This document shows positions 18,001 to 25,135 of a stretch of 54,639 nt of DNA, one piece after another. Below the pieces are notes generated by a model, which worked only from the letters and a program-made list of their open reading frames with translations, made no database searches and was not told the origin of the DNA. The stretch is from JACVRW01 sp035705985 (lineage in GTDB: Bacteria > Actinomycetota > Thermoleophilia > Solirubrobacterales > Thermoleophilaceae): positions 1-54,639 of the forward strand of contig DASSVP010000189.1 in NCBI GenBank assembly GCA_035705985.1, given 5' to 3'. The translations under genes were made by a program, and so were the position numbers. Numbering within the stretch: the stretch's first letter is position 1; every line of letters starts with the position of its first letter.

Positions 18001-19281
18001 AACCGAACCGGCCAGCGCGAGCGGCCCGGCGCGGCGCACCGAGGCGCGCCGCGCCTCGCGCACGCGCGCGAGAGCAGCCTGCGCGAAGAGAGCGAGCAGG
18101 CCGCCGCCGGCGACCGCTACTAGCGGAGCGGCCTTCTGCGTGGTGCGCAGGAAGCGCAGCGGCGAGATGTTGCGGTAGACCCACTCCATCCCCTCGCGGG
18201 CCGGGGTCCCGTCCGGAAACCCGGCCACCTCGATCGCCGCTCCGACGACCAGCATCAGCAGCAGGAACGGGGCGTAGCGACGACGACGCGTGAGCGCGAA
18301 CCCGCCGACGGCGAGGGCGGGCAGAAGCAGGGATGCCCCCACCACGAGCGGGTTGAACAAGAGCGTGCCAGCCTCGCTGTAGAGCGGACGAGCGGCACCG
18401 TAGAAGCCGACCCCGATGTACGACGTCCAGTAGGCCATCAGGCGGAGCGCCTCGGGCGCGCTGTTCGTTCCCCAGATCGCGCGCGGCTGCTCGGTGAACT
18501 GGAGGAAGTCCACGCCATCCCGCACGTGCACGAGCAGCGGCACTATCCACCAAGCCGAGACGACGGCGCCGAGCAACGCGACGCGCACCATCAATGCGCC
18601 CGCGTCTCGCCAGCGTACGGCGCCGACGAGCGGCTCATAGGCGAGCAGGAGCAGCGGCCCGACGAGCATGAAGCCGACGACCGCCGCGTTCACGCCTCCG
18701 CCGGTCGATGTCAGGATGAGGGCAAAGGCGGCCGCCCACCACCAGCCGCGCCAGTCGCGCCAACCGCGACCGCTGCCGATCGCGCGCACGCCGCGATGGA
18801 CCACCAGGAGGAGCCACGGGAGGGCCGCGTAGCCGAGCAGGACGACGCTCGTGCGAGCGCTGAAGATCACGGTGTACGGATTGAGCAGATAGAACCCCGC
18901 ACCGATCGCGTGCGGCAGGCCGCGCGGCCGACCGGCGAAGGCGTCCAGGAGCTTCAGCATCCCCCAGGCGGACAGCGCGAACAGCAGCCCGAGCCAGATC
19001 CGATGCGCCACCCACGGACTCAGGCCGATCCCGTGGAGCAGCGCGAACACCGGGCCCATTGGCCACAGGTAGCCGCTGTACTGAGCCCCCTGGACGGCCC
19101 CGAGGTCGATCGAGGGCGCCCACACCGAAGCGACCTCCGACAGGAATTGCGCGGGGTCGACGTGCAGGTCGATCTTGGTGTCGCTGCTGGCCCAGCCCGG
19201 GCGCTGGAGGAAGGCCAGCGCGAACGAGACGGCCGCGAAGCCGAGCGTGAATGCGTGGTCGCGCTCGGCTCGGCGGCTCAA
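15043..19281 (-). CDS. AftD-like alpha-(1->3)-arabinofuranosyltransferase family protein (DUF3367)
   Basis: This very large 1,412-aa membrane protein has a GT-C N-terminal half of about ten to twelve helices. Motifs near the start, SSDTKIDLHVDPAQFLSEV and SGYLWPMGPVFALLHGIG, match the mycobacterial AftD family, where the first-loop acids are catalytic. After about residue 550 comes a long extracytoplasmic part with beta-rich segments, including discoidin/carbohydrate-binding-like stretches (EYGAAAAFDGDLTTAWA and FDHSRRTAWIGIWA). Two to four helices follow before a short C-terminus. The length agrees with AftD (about 1,400 aa). The TTG at 19281 overlaps the GT2 stop as TTGA and places the first helix right after it. 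The usual donor of the family is decaprenyl-phospho-arabinose; the donor here is unproven. Confidence 0.88.
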   Translation of the reverse strand: MSRRAERDHAFTLGFAAVSFALAFLQRPGWASSDTKIDLHVDPAQFLSEVASVWAPSIDLGAVQGAQYSGYLWPMGPVFALLHGIGLSPWVAHRIWLGLLFALSAWGMLKLLDAFAGRPRGLPHAIGAGFYLLNPYTVIFSARTSVVLLGYAALPWLLLVVHRGVRAIGSGRGWRDWRGWWWAAAFALILTSTGGGVNAAVVGFMLVGPLLLLAYEPLVGAVRWRDAGALMVRVALLGAVVSAWWIVPLLVHVRDGVDFLQFTEQPRAIWGTNSAPEALRLMAYWTSYIGVGFYGAARPLYSEAGTLLFNPLVVGASLLLPALAVGGFALTRRRRYAPFLLLMLVVGAAIEVAGFPDGTPAREGMEWVYRNISPLRFLRTTQKAAPLVAVAGGGLLALFAQAALARVREARRASVRRAGPLALAGSVAVLILLSALPLVRGDGVERQLAWKEIPAAWERAGRDLDRELPPNTRALVLPGQIFAHYRWGGTIDAILPRLTERPVAVRFETPYSDPHANDLLWTVDRLVQQRRLVPGQLPPLLRLMGAGAVVAANDDDVSRSGGMNAAQAAEQLAGQGLAEPARRYGPSRVVAHPPRELGVPVELPQVRRYDLSPSRGLVSVATTERPTVVDGSAEGLAGMAAFGTLPERGAILYAGDLDPAELRRIAARGADVVVTDSNRRRRFVPEYGHQNLGATLPQDEEVDENFALIEPFPKRGADAQTVAVLSGARYVRAPHEGGLLEFPEYGAAAAFDGDLTTAWAADRYLNPDERWIEIGFERPRDVPHVDLYPLRDWRGVEREVEVGGIRTQLHAGRNRIRVGLEDVSSLRVTITRVDQPPGDLRGSGGFREIGIPGVSVRSSLRPPVLLGRALAGRDLSRVGVTYLLERTTADAPFRRDRHTGSPLLELASNRRDPEPQLDRLLFAPAPRAYGVEAWAYPDVDARDPELDRLAGVSGPFSFDSSGRFHNESRYRASKAFDHSRRTAWIGIWARPSAPHPWISWSGRRPLELSRLRLEPASAGRRPSVVRVSWPGGATEPLPVGDDGTVQLRRRARARSFKLTVLETRPTGRATRAIGIASLEVPGVAVVRTPSRSTALRTRCGDARAAVSGRLVRLRPRGAVADLEDGRPVRARACSERVRMGGGVQRVRSLPGTFAVNLLRLSAPAPVAAPPRAGAGRVVDPGAVHGSSVDGVRVALERPAWLVLGQSYSEAWRASCDGTDLGRPRPVNAYANGWRAPRGCERVEFAFAPQGGVRIGFALSALAAALLLVFMVGAPLLARAHGGTGGARAVAAEKTLPEDRPARLPIPRAAFIAAAFTVPLALLFALRVSIVVFPLLTLILWRGVGSRRLAVVAALILGVVVPGLYALISPRDRGGYNFEYSTELIWAHWVGATALVLLMAACWRSLAAARRRE

Positions 19282-20045
19282 CCCGAGGCCTGCCGCGGGC
19301 TGGCCTCGGCGGCCACGCCGGCGCGCACCCGCGGCTGGCTGCGCACGCTCCGCCGCGCGGCGAGCAGCTCGCGGACCGCGGGCACCAGCACCCGCGGGAT
19401 CGACAGCTTGGATCCCTCCCGGTCGGCCCAGGCGATGCCGACCTCCCGGACGCTGAAGCCGAGCCGGCGCGCGAGGCCGAGCGCCTCGGCGTCGAAAACC
19501 CAGCCCTCGAGCCGCTGCCGTGCGAAGACCGCCTCCGCCGCCGGCGCCCGCCACAGCTTGAATCCGCAGTAGACGTCGTGAGCGGGCTCGCGCATGAGGC
19601 CGCGGGTCAGAGCGATGAACGGCCAGCCCACGAGTCGGCGTCGTAGCGGCTGCTGCCGTGCGACCTCCGCTCCCCGCTGCACGCGCGAGCCGATGGCCAC
19701 ATCGGCCTCGTCGACGGCGTCGAGCAGCTCCGGAAGCGAGCCGAGCGAGACACCGCAATCCGCGTCGCACATCAGGCGCAGGTCGCCGCTCGCGTCGAGC
19801 ATCCCGCGGCGGACCGAGAAGCCCTTGCCGCGGTTGGCGTCGTTTCGCAGGAGCCGCACGCTCGCGCCGTCGAGGAGTGGCTCGAGCGCGGCGACCGTGC
19901 CGTCGGTGCTTGCGTTGTCCACGACCACGACCTCGTACGAGCGGCCGAGGGCGTCGAGGCGCTCCCGGAGCGCGGCCACGAACGCGGCGATGCCGGCCTC
20001 CTCGTTGAAGACAGGCACCACGACCGAAAGGCTGGGCGGCGTCAC
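19278..20045 (-). CDS. GT2 glycosyltransferase (dolichyl-phosphate glucosyltransferase-like)
   Basis: This 255-aa GT-A protein has the N-terminal LSVVVPVFNEEAGIAAFV, the nucleotide motif VVDNASTDGT (41-50), NRGKGFSVRRGM and the DXD-type metal site CDADCGVS (DAD at 94-96). HDVYCGFKLWRA and the GIAWADREGSKL segment resemble polyprenyl-phosphate glucosyl/mannosyltransferases that make the lipid-linked donors used by GT-C enzymes. No C-terminal membrane helices are seen. It lies directly upstream of the AftD homologue with TTGA overlap, so it may make that enzyme's lipid-phosphate sugar donor. That link is inference. Confidence 0.9.
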   Translation of the reverse strand: MTPPSLSVVVPVFNEEAGIAAFVAALRERLDALGRSYEVVVVDNASTDGTVAALEPLLDGASVRLLRNDANRGKGFSVRRGMLDASGDLRLMCDADCGVSLGSLPELLDAVDEADVAIGSRVQRGAEVARQQPLRRRLVGWPFIALTRGLMREPAHDVYCGFKLWRAPAAEAVFARQRLEGWVFDAEALGLARRLGFSVREVGIAWADREGSKLSIPRVLVPAVRELLAARRSVRSQPRVRAGVAAEASPRQASG

Positions 20046-20058
20046 GGCGCGAACATAC

Positions 20059-20706
20059 TCAGTAGGGCCACTCGTCGCCGTCCGCGAGCCCCAGCCGGCG
20101 CGCCAGTCCGCGCAGCCTCAGGACGAGCGCGACCTTGATCAGGCCGTTGCGCACGAAGTACGGCAAACCACCGAGCTGGCGGGCCGCGTTGCGCACCCGG
20201 TCGGCGCCGGACAGGTCCTCGCGCCGGTACTCGGCCAGCGACCGCGTGCGGCCGAGGTAGCGCCAGCGGCTCGACGGCACGAGCAGCCGGAGCTGCGCGA
20301 GCATCACCCCGACGGCGTTGTACGCGTCGTGCACGAGCATTGTCCCCCCGAGCGCCGTGCGGTCTCCCCAGCGCTCGATGTCGGCGCGGGCGGGCCGGTA
20401 GCGGTGGGCTCCGTCGACGTAGAGCAGGTCGTGCGGCGCCGGCACATCACCGAGAGCGTCCTGCGACGGGCGCCGGACGTGGCGCACCTCCGCCTCGACG
20501 CCGGCGGCGCGGAGATTGGCGTGGAAGGCCTCGTGGTCCGCGTCGCCTCGGGCGGCGTCCGCGCCGATCTCCCGGGGCCCGCGGTCGCCGCCGCCGTGCG
20601 GATCGATCGCCACCAGCTCGATTCCCGGTGCAGCGGCCCGTCGCAACACGATCGTCGAGCGTCCGCGGAACGAGCCGATCTCGACGATCCGCCCCGGCGC
20701 GGCCAC
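20059..20706 (-). CDS. Class I SAM-dependent methyltransferase (CmcI/sugar-methyltransferase-like)
   Basis: From the first canonical in-frame start (GTG 20706) this encodes 215 aa with motif I IVEIGSFRGRSTIVL, IELVAIDPHG, and LLYVDGAHRYRPARADIERW followed by GGTMLVHDAYN, the pattern of metal-dependent class I sugar/antibiotic O-methyltransferases. The conserved region appears to extend upstream: EGWLSADQAQRLRDAAARV is typical of the family just before motif I, and the frame stays open to at least 20781, where it meets the upstream GT4 stop. The real start is therefore probably a non-canonical codon, for example CTG at 20751 or CTG at 20793, and the interval given is a minimum. A 13-nt gap separates it from the downstream GT2. 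Confidence 0.78.
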   Translation of the reverse strand: MAAPGRIVEIGSFRGRSTIVLRRAAAPGIELVAIDPHGGGDRGPREIGADAARGDADHEAFHANLRAAGVEAEVRHVRRPSQDALGDVPAPHDLLYVDGAHRYRPARADIERWGDRTALGGTMLVHDAYNAVGVMLAQLRLLVPSSRWRYLGRTRSLAEYRREDLSGADRVRNAARQLGGLPYFVRNGLIKVALVLRLRGLARRLGLADGDEWPY

Positions 20707-20777
20707 GCGAGCGGCGGCGTCGCGGAGGCGCTGCGCCTGGTCCGCACTCAGCCAGCCCTCGACGTCGGCCGCGCCGC

Positions 20778-21977
20778 TTAGCGCTTCCCCGCCAGCCAGC
20801 GCCGCGCCTCCCCGCTCGTGCCGGTCGCGGACGGGACGTCTCCGGGGGCCGCGGCGCCGTTCGAGCCGGCGGCCGTACGCCGGAGTACCTCCAGGAACGC
20901 GGCGGCCGAGCGGTCCCAGGTGAACGAGCGCGCGCGCTTCTCCGCGGCCTCCCCGAGGCGGGTGCGCAGCTCGGCGTCGTCGAGCAGCTCGCGCACGCGT
21001 GCGCTGAGCTGCGTCACATCGCGGGCCAGGAAGCCCGTCTCGCCGTCCACGATCGACTCTGTGAGCCCGCCCACGGCCAGCGCCGCGCTCGGCGTGGCGC
21101 ACAGGGCCGCCTCCATCACGGTGAGAGACCAGCCCTCGGAGGCCGAGGCGGTCACGTTCACCCACGCGCGCCCGTAGAGCTCTGCCTTGCGCGCGCCGTC
21201 CACGTAGCCGTGCATCCGGACGCGCTCGCCGAGCCCGCGCCTGGCAATCTCGGCCTCGATGTCGGGGCGGTGGTCGCCCTCGCCGACCACGTCGAGCGTG
21301 GCTTCGGGCACGGCCTCGAGCACCTGCAGGAGCAGCTCCACGCGCTTGTAGGCCTTCAGCCGCCCCACGAAGATCAGCCGCGGGTCCGGAGCGCGCTCGG
21401 TGGGCTCGAACTCACCCGGCTCCACGCCGAGGTACTCGACCGTGATGTTCTCGCGCGGGATGCCCTCGCGCGCGAGGTCGCCCGCAGCCGCCTCCGAGAT
21501 CGTCAGAAACGCGGTGTCACCGTAGAGCAGCCGCAGCGGCCAGCTCTCCAGCACGCGAAACAGCAGCCCACCGGTACGCGGGAACTCCTGCATGAACAGC
21601 TCCCGGTGCACATGATGGATCATCGCCACGCGCGGCTTGCGCCGCAGCCACAGCGGCGTGAGGAAGGTGATCCCGTTGATCACCTCGAGCACGACGTCGG
21701 CGTCGCGCCCGACGCCGCGCAGCACAGCCGCCATCGCCCGTGGGAACACCGTCGCGCGCGTGCCCATGCGGTGCACCACGAGATTCGGGCCGAACTCCTC
21801 GACGCGCTTTCCACCCGGATACTGCCCCGCGACGACCGTCACGCGCGTGCCCGCGGCCACCCAGCGGCTGATCTGCGCCCACAGGTTGGCGCCGTTGCCA
21901 CCGGTGTCGTTGTGCTTCCAGTCCCGGTCGGCCAGCACCAGGACGTGCAGCGGCCGCTCCTGGTCGTCCGGGCTCAT
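20778..21977 (-). CDS. GT4 glycosyltransferase
   Basis: This 399-aa GT-B enzyme is the first gene of the minus glycan operon. The N-terminal domain contains HNDTGGNGANLWAQISRW, the glycine-rich acceptor loop; the donor domain has DPRLIFVGRLKAYKRVELLL and the E-x7-E motif in SEGWSLTVMEAALCATP. It is probably a cytoplasmic retaining transferase acting on a lipid-linked acceptor. The ATG at 21977 is chosen because upstream codons run into the divergent gene; a TACCTT hexamer lies 10 nt before it. The extreme C-terminus (about 25 residues) is low-complexity. Confidence 0.92.
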   Translation of the reverse strand: MSPDDQERPLHVLVLADRDWKHNDTGGNGANLWAQISRWVAAGTRVTVVAGQYPGGKRVEEFGPNLVVHRMGTRATVFPRAMAAVLRGVGRDADVVLEVINGITFLTPLWLRRKPRVAMIHHVHRELFMQEFPRTGGLLFRVLESWPLRLLYGDTAFLTISEAAAGDLAREGIPRENITVEYLGVEPGEFEPTERAPDPRLIFVGRLKAYKRVELLLQVLEAVPEATLDVVGEGDHRPDIEAEIARRGLGERVRMHGYVDGARKAELYGRAWVNVTASASEGWSLTVMEAALCATPSAALAVGGLTESIVDGETGFLARDVTQLSARVRELLDDAELRTRLGEAAEKRARSFTWDRSAAAFLEVLRRTAAGSNGAAAPGDVPSATGTSGEARRWLAGKR

Positions 21978-21987
21978 CCGGCGCGGA

Positions 21988-22021
21988 AAGGTATCGGACG
22001 ACCCCGAGCGACCGTTAAGGT
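21988..22021. promoter_or_regulatory. Divergent promoter region of the two main glycan operons
   Basis: Only 54 bp (21978-22031) separates the starts of the minus operon (to 10116) and the plus operon (to 32989). TACCTT (21993-21988, minus) and TAAGGT (22016-22021, plus) each lie 10 nt before their start codons and are reverse-complement-like versions of the same hexamer. No Shine-Dalgarno sequence is evident on either side. Both operons may thus be co-controlled from this point. Confidence 0.45.
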
Positions 22022-22031
22022 GCTGCCCCGC

Positions 22032-22817
22032 ATGGAAGCAAGCCTGTGGCTGTTCCTCCCGACCTACAACGAGGCCGGCAACATCGACAACGTGGTCCGC
22101 GCGGGCGCGGCCCAGCTGGAGGCCATCGCGCCCGGCGATTGGCGCCTGCTCGTGGTCGATGACGGCTCGCCCGACGGAACCGGCGAGCTGGCGGACCGGC
22201 TCGCGGAGGAGATCGAGGGCGTCGAGGTGCTGCACCGCCCCGCCAAGGAGGGCCTCGGTCGCGCCTATCTCGCCGGCTTCGCGAGGGCCGTCGAGTCCGG
22301 CGCGGAGCTGGTGGTCGTGATGGACGCGGACTACTCGCACGACCCGGCGCACCTGCCCGAGCTCGTGGCCGCCGCGGCCGAGAGCGACCTGGTGATCGGC
22401 TCGCGCTACGTCGAGGGCGGCGAGATCGCGGATTGGCCGCCGCTTCGGCGGCTGCTCAGCCGCGCCGGGTCGCTGTACGCCCGCCGCATGCTGCGCGTGG
22501 AGGTGCGGGACCTCACGAGCGGCTTCCGCTGCATCCGCCGCCGGGTGCTCGAGACCGTCGAGCCGTCGACGCTCCGCGCGCAGGGCTACGTCTTCAACAT
22601 CGAGCTCACCTACCGCGCGCTCCGTGAGGGCTTCGAGGTCCGCGAGGTCCCGATCTGCTTTCGCGACCGCATGGCGGGCGACAGCAAGATGTCGCTCCCG
22701 ATCGCGCTGGAGGCCTTGATGCTCGTGCCGAAGCTGCGCTGGCCGCGCGTGTCGCGCCGGCTGCCCGCGACCACTGGCGCGGAGGCGGCGGGCGAGCCGG
22801 ACGCGTCCGCCCCCTAG
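22032..22817 (+). CDS. Polyprenol-phosphate mannosyltransferase-like GT2 (DPM1 family)
   Basis: This 261-aa GT-A enzyme has FLPTYNEAGNIDNVV at the N-terminus, VVDDGSPDGTGELAD (41-55), EGLGRAYLAGFARA and the metal site VMDADYSHDP (96-105). It also has VIGSRYVEGGEI and DLTSGFRCIRR, the signatures of DPM1-type synthases that load mannose or glucose onto polyprenyl phosphate. There are no C-terminal membrane helices, as in soluble DPM1 forms. It is the first gene of the plus operon, so its product could serve the GT-C transferases in the locus. The sugar could be glucose rather than mannose. Confidence 0.93.
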   Translation: MEASLWLFLPTYNEAGNIDNVVRAGAAQLEAIAPGDWRLLVVDDGSPDGTGELADRLAEEIEGVEVLHRPAKEGLGRAYLAGFARAVESGAELVVVMDADYSHDPAHLPELVAAAAESDLVIGSRYVEGGEIADWPPLRRLLSRAGSLYARRMLRVEVRDLTSGFRCIRRRVLETVEPSTLRAQGYVFNIELTYRALREGFEVREVPICFRDRMAGDSKMSLPIALEALMLVPKLRWPRVSRRLPATTGAEAAGEPDASAP

Positions 22818-22819
22818 CC

Positions 22820-25135
22820 GTGCGGCTGCGAATCGGCGCGGGCGTGGGGCTCGTGGCTGGGTGCGTGCTAGCGCTCCAGGTGCTCCTTACGCGCCTGTTC
22901 TCGGCCGCGCTCTTCTACCACTTCAGCTTCCTGTCGATCTCGCTCGCGCTGCTCGGCGCGGGCGCGGGCGCGATCGCGGTGTACCTGCTTCCAGGCTGGT
23001 TCGAGCGGCGCCCGCTCGATGAGGAGCTTGCGCGCTGGTCGCTCGCTCTCGGCGCGCTCCTGATCGTGGTGCCGGCGGTGCTGGCGCGCATCGAGTACGG
23101 CACGAGCGACGCGATCACCGCCGGTTTCGTGTGGCGGCTGGCCCTGGCAAGCGCGCTCTGCACGACGATCTTCGCGGCCGCCGGGATAGTGATCGCCTTG
23201 GCCGTGCGGGGCTACACGGCCGCGATCTCGCGCCTGTACGCCTTCGACCTCGGCGGAGCCGCGCTCGGGGCGCTCGCCGTGGTCCCGCTGATGTGGGCGG
23301 TCGGCGTGCCGAGCCTCGTCGTGGGCCTCGCGCCCGTGGCCGCGCTCGGCGCGCTGCTGTTCGGCGGCGACCGGCGGCGGCTACGCGCGGCGGCAGCCGG
23401 CATGCTCGTGCTGGGCTTGGCGGCGGTGGCGCTGGCCGGCGCGACGGACCTCTACGAGCCGGAGCCCGTCACCGGCGTGGTCGAGGGCGCGGAACCCGTG
23501 ACGGATCGCTGGACACCGCTCAGCCGCGTTGTCGGGTACGGGCCCGAGACCAGCGGGGGCGCGTTCGCCCTGCTGTTCTACGACCGCGTGTACGCGCCGG
23601 TGCCGCTGCACAGGCGCGGGGAGCCGATGCCCGACTGGCGCGACCTCCACCTCGGCCCGCAGTCGCTCGGCTATGCGCTCGGCCGCCGGGAGCGCGCTCT
23701 CGTGATCGGCGGGGGCGGCGGCCGCGACATCTTCAACGCGCTCACCTCGGGCGTGCGGCGGCTGGACGTGATCGAGCTGAACCGGGCGATCCGCGACGCG
23801 GTCGACGGGCCCCTGCGGCGCTTCTCGGGCGCGCCGTACAGCCTGCCGAGAGTCCATACAGCGATCGGGGACGGCCGCTCGGAGCTGGCCCGGCGGGACA
23901 CCCGCTACGACGTGATCCACATCGGGTTCACCGACACGCTCTCGGCCAACTCGGCTCAGGCGTTCGCGCTCACAGAGAACAACCTGTACACGCTCGAGGC
24001 GTTCGACGAGTACTTCGAGCACCTGCACCCCGACGGCGTGCTCGACGTCTCGCGCCCGCACCGGCTCGTGGGAGACGAGGCGCTGAGAGCGACTGTGCTC
24101 ACGCTCGAGACGCTCCGGCGGCGGGGCGTGGAGCGGCCGGAGCGCAATGTCGTCGTGGCCCTCGGGCGTGATCTGTTCGGCGGGGTGTTCGGCACGATCC
24201 TCGCCCGCACGCGCCCGTGGACCGAGGGAGAGCTCACCCGCGTTCGCGAGCTGGCGGCCCGGCGCGGCCAGGGCGTGGCCTTCGCGCCAGGCGGGCCCTA
24301 CCGGCTCGAGTGGGCCGGGCTGGCGAGCGCGCCGTCGGCGCAGGAATTCTGCGAGGGCTACCGGCTGGACGTGTGCGCCCCCAGCGACGACCGCCCGTTC
24401 TTCTTCAACATGCGCCGGCTGGACTCGCTGGGCAGCTCGGGCCCGGGCTACATCTACGCGACCGACCCGTTCGCGGTCCTGCTCGTCACGCTGGGCATCC
24501 TGACCGTCCTGTCGCTCGCGCTCGTGGCCGCGCCGCTGTTCGCCGGCGCGCGAGCGGAACGGCCGCCGGTGGCGGCGCTCGGCTTCTTCGCGGCGATCGG
24601 CGTGGGCTTCCTCACACTGGAGGTTGCGCTGATCCAGCGCTTCGTGCTCTTCCTCGGCTTCCCCACATACGCACTCTCGGTCGTCCTGTTCGCGCTCCTC
24701 TTGTGGACGGGCCTGGGGTCGCTCCTGTCCGGTCAGGTGCGCCGGCCGCGCGAGACGCTCGAGCGGGCGCTGGCCGTGGCTTGCCTCGTCATCGCCGCCG
24801 CCGCCTTCGCCCTCGAGCCGCTGCTCACCGTGTTGCTCGAGGCCCCGTTCGGGGTGCGCGTCGTGATCACCGTCCTGCTGCTCGCGCCGCTCGGCGTCCT
24901 GCTCGGCATGGCGATGCCGCTCGGGCTCGCGCGTCTCGCGGCTCTCCACCCCGGCGGCGTCGCGTGGGCCTGGGGCGTGAACGCGATCGCGTCGGTCGTG
25001 GCGTCCGCGGCGGGAATCGCTGTGGCGATCGTGGCGGGCTTCCCCGCGGCGACGCTCGTGGCGCTGGCGTGCTACCTCGGCGCGCTCGCGCACGCCCGCC
25101 TCGGGACGTGGCCGGCGGCCGAGGCGCGGCGGTGA
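22820..25135 (+). CDS. Spermidine-synthase-like multi-pass membrane protein
   Basis: This 771-aa protein has about seven hydrophobic helices (residues 8-205), a soluble central domain, and a second block of about seven helices (roughly 550-765). The central domain has the Rossmann nucleotide motif LVIGGGGGRD (near 294-303), LDVIELNRAIRDAV and YDVIHIGFTDTLSANSAQAFALTENNLYT, as in spermidine synthase/SAM-methyltransferase folds. Such fusions are annotated as membrane aminopropyltransferase-like proteins of unknown function. The GTG start lies 2 nt after the mannosyltransferase stop, so the genes are coupled. A role in modifying or transporting a glycan intermediate is suggested only by position. 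Confidence 0.8.
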   Translation: MRLRIGAGVGLVAGCVLALQVLLTRLFSAALFYHFSFLSISLALLGAGAGAIAVYLLPGWFERRPLDEELARWSLALGALLIVVPAVLARIEYGTSDAITAGFVWRLALASALCTTIFAAAGIVIALAVRGYTAAISRLYAFDLGGAALGALAVVPLMWAVGVPSLVVGLAPVAALGALLFGGDRRRLRAAAAGMLVLGLAAVALAGATDLYEPEPVTGVVEGAEPVTDRWTPLSRVVGYGPETSGGAFALLFYDRVYAPVPLHRRGEPMPDWRDLHLGPQSLGYALGRRERALVIGGGGGRDIFNALTSGVRRLDVIELNRAIRDAVDGPLRRFSGAPYSLPRVHTAIGDGRSELARRDTRYDVIHIGFTDTLSANSAQAFALTENNLYTLEAFDEYFEHLHPDGVLDVSRPHRLVGDEALRATVLTLETLRRRGVERPERNVVVALGRDLFGGVFGTILARTRPWTEGELTRVRELAARRGQGVAFAPGGPYRLEWAGLASAPSAQEFCEGYRLDVCAPSDDRPFFFNMRRLDSLGSSGPGYIYATDPFAVLLVTLGILTVLSLALVAAPLFAGARAERPPVAALGFFAAIGVGFLTLEVALIQRFVLFLGFPTYALSVVLFALLLWTGLGSLLSGQVRRPRETLERALAVACLVIAAAAFALEPLLTVLLEAPFGVRVVITVLLLAPLGVLLGMAMPLGLARLAALHPGGVAWAWGVNAIASVVASAAGIAVAIVAGFPAATLVALACYLGALAHARLGTWPAAEARR

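Noticed and set aside
23381..25093. 570-codon minus-strand open frame within the spermidine-synthase-like gene
   Set aside because: Shadow of a conserved plus-strand protein; charged repeats come from codon bias.
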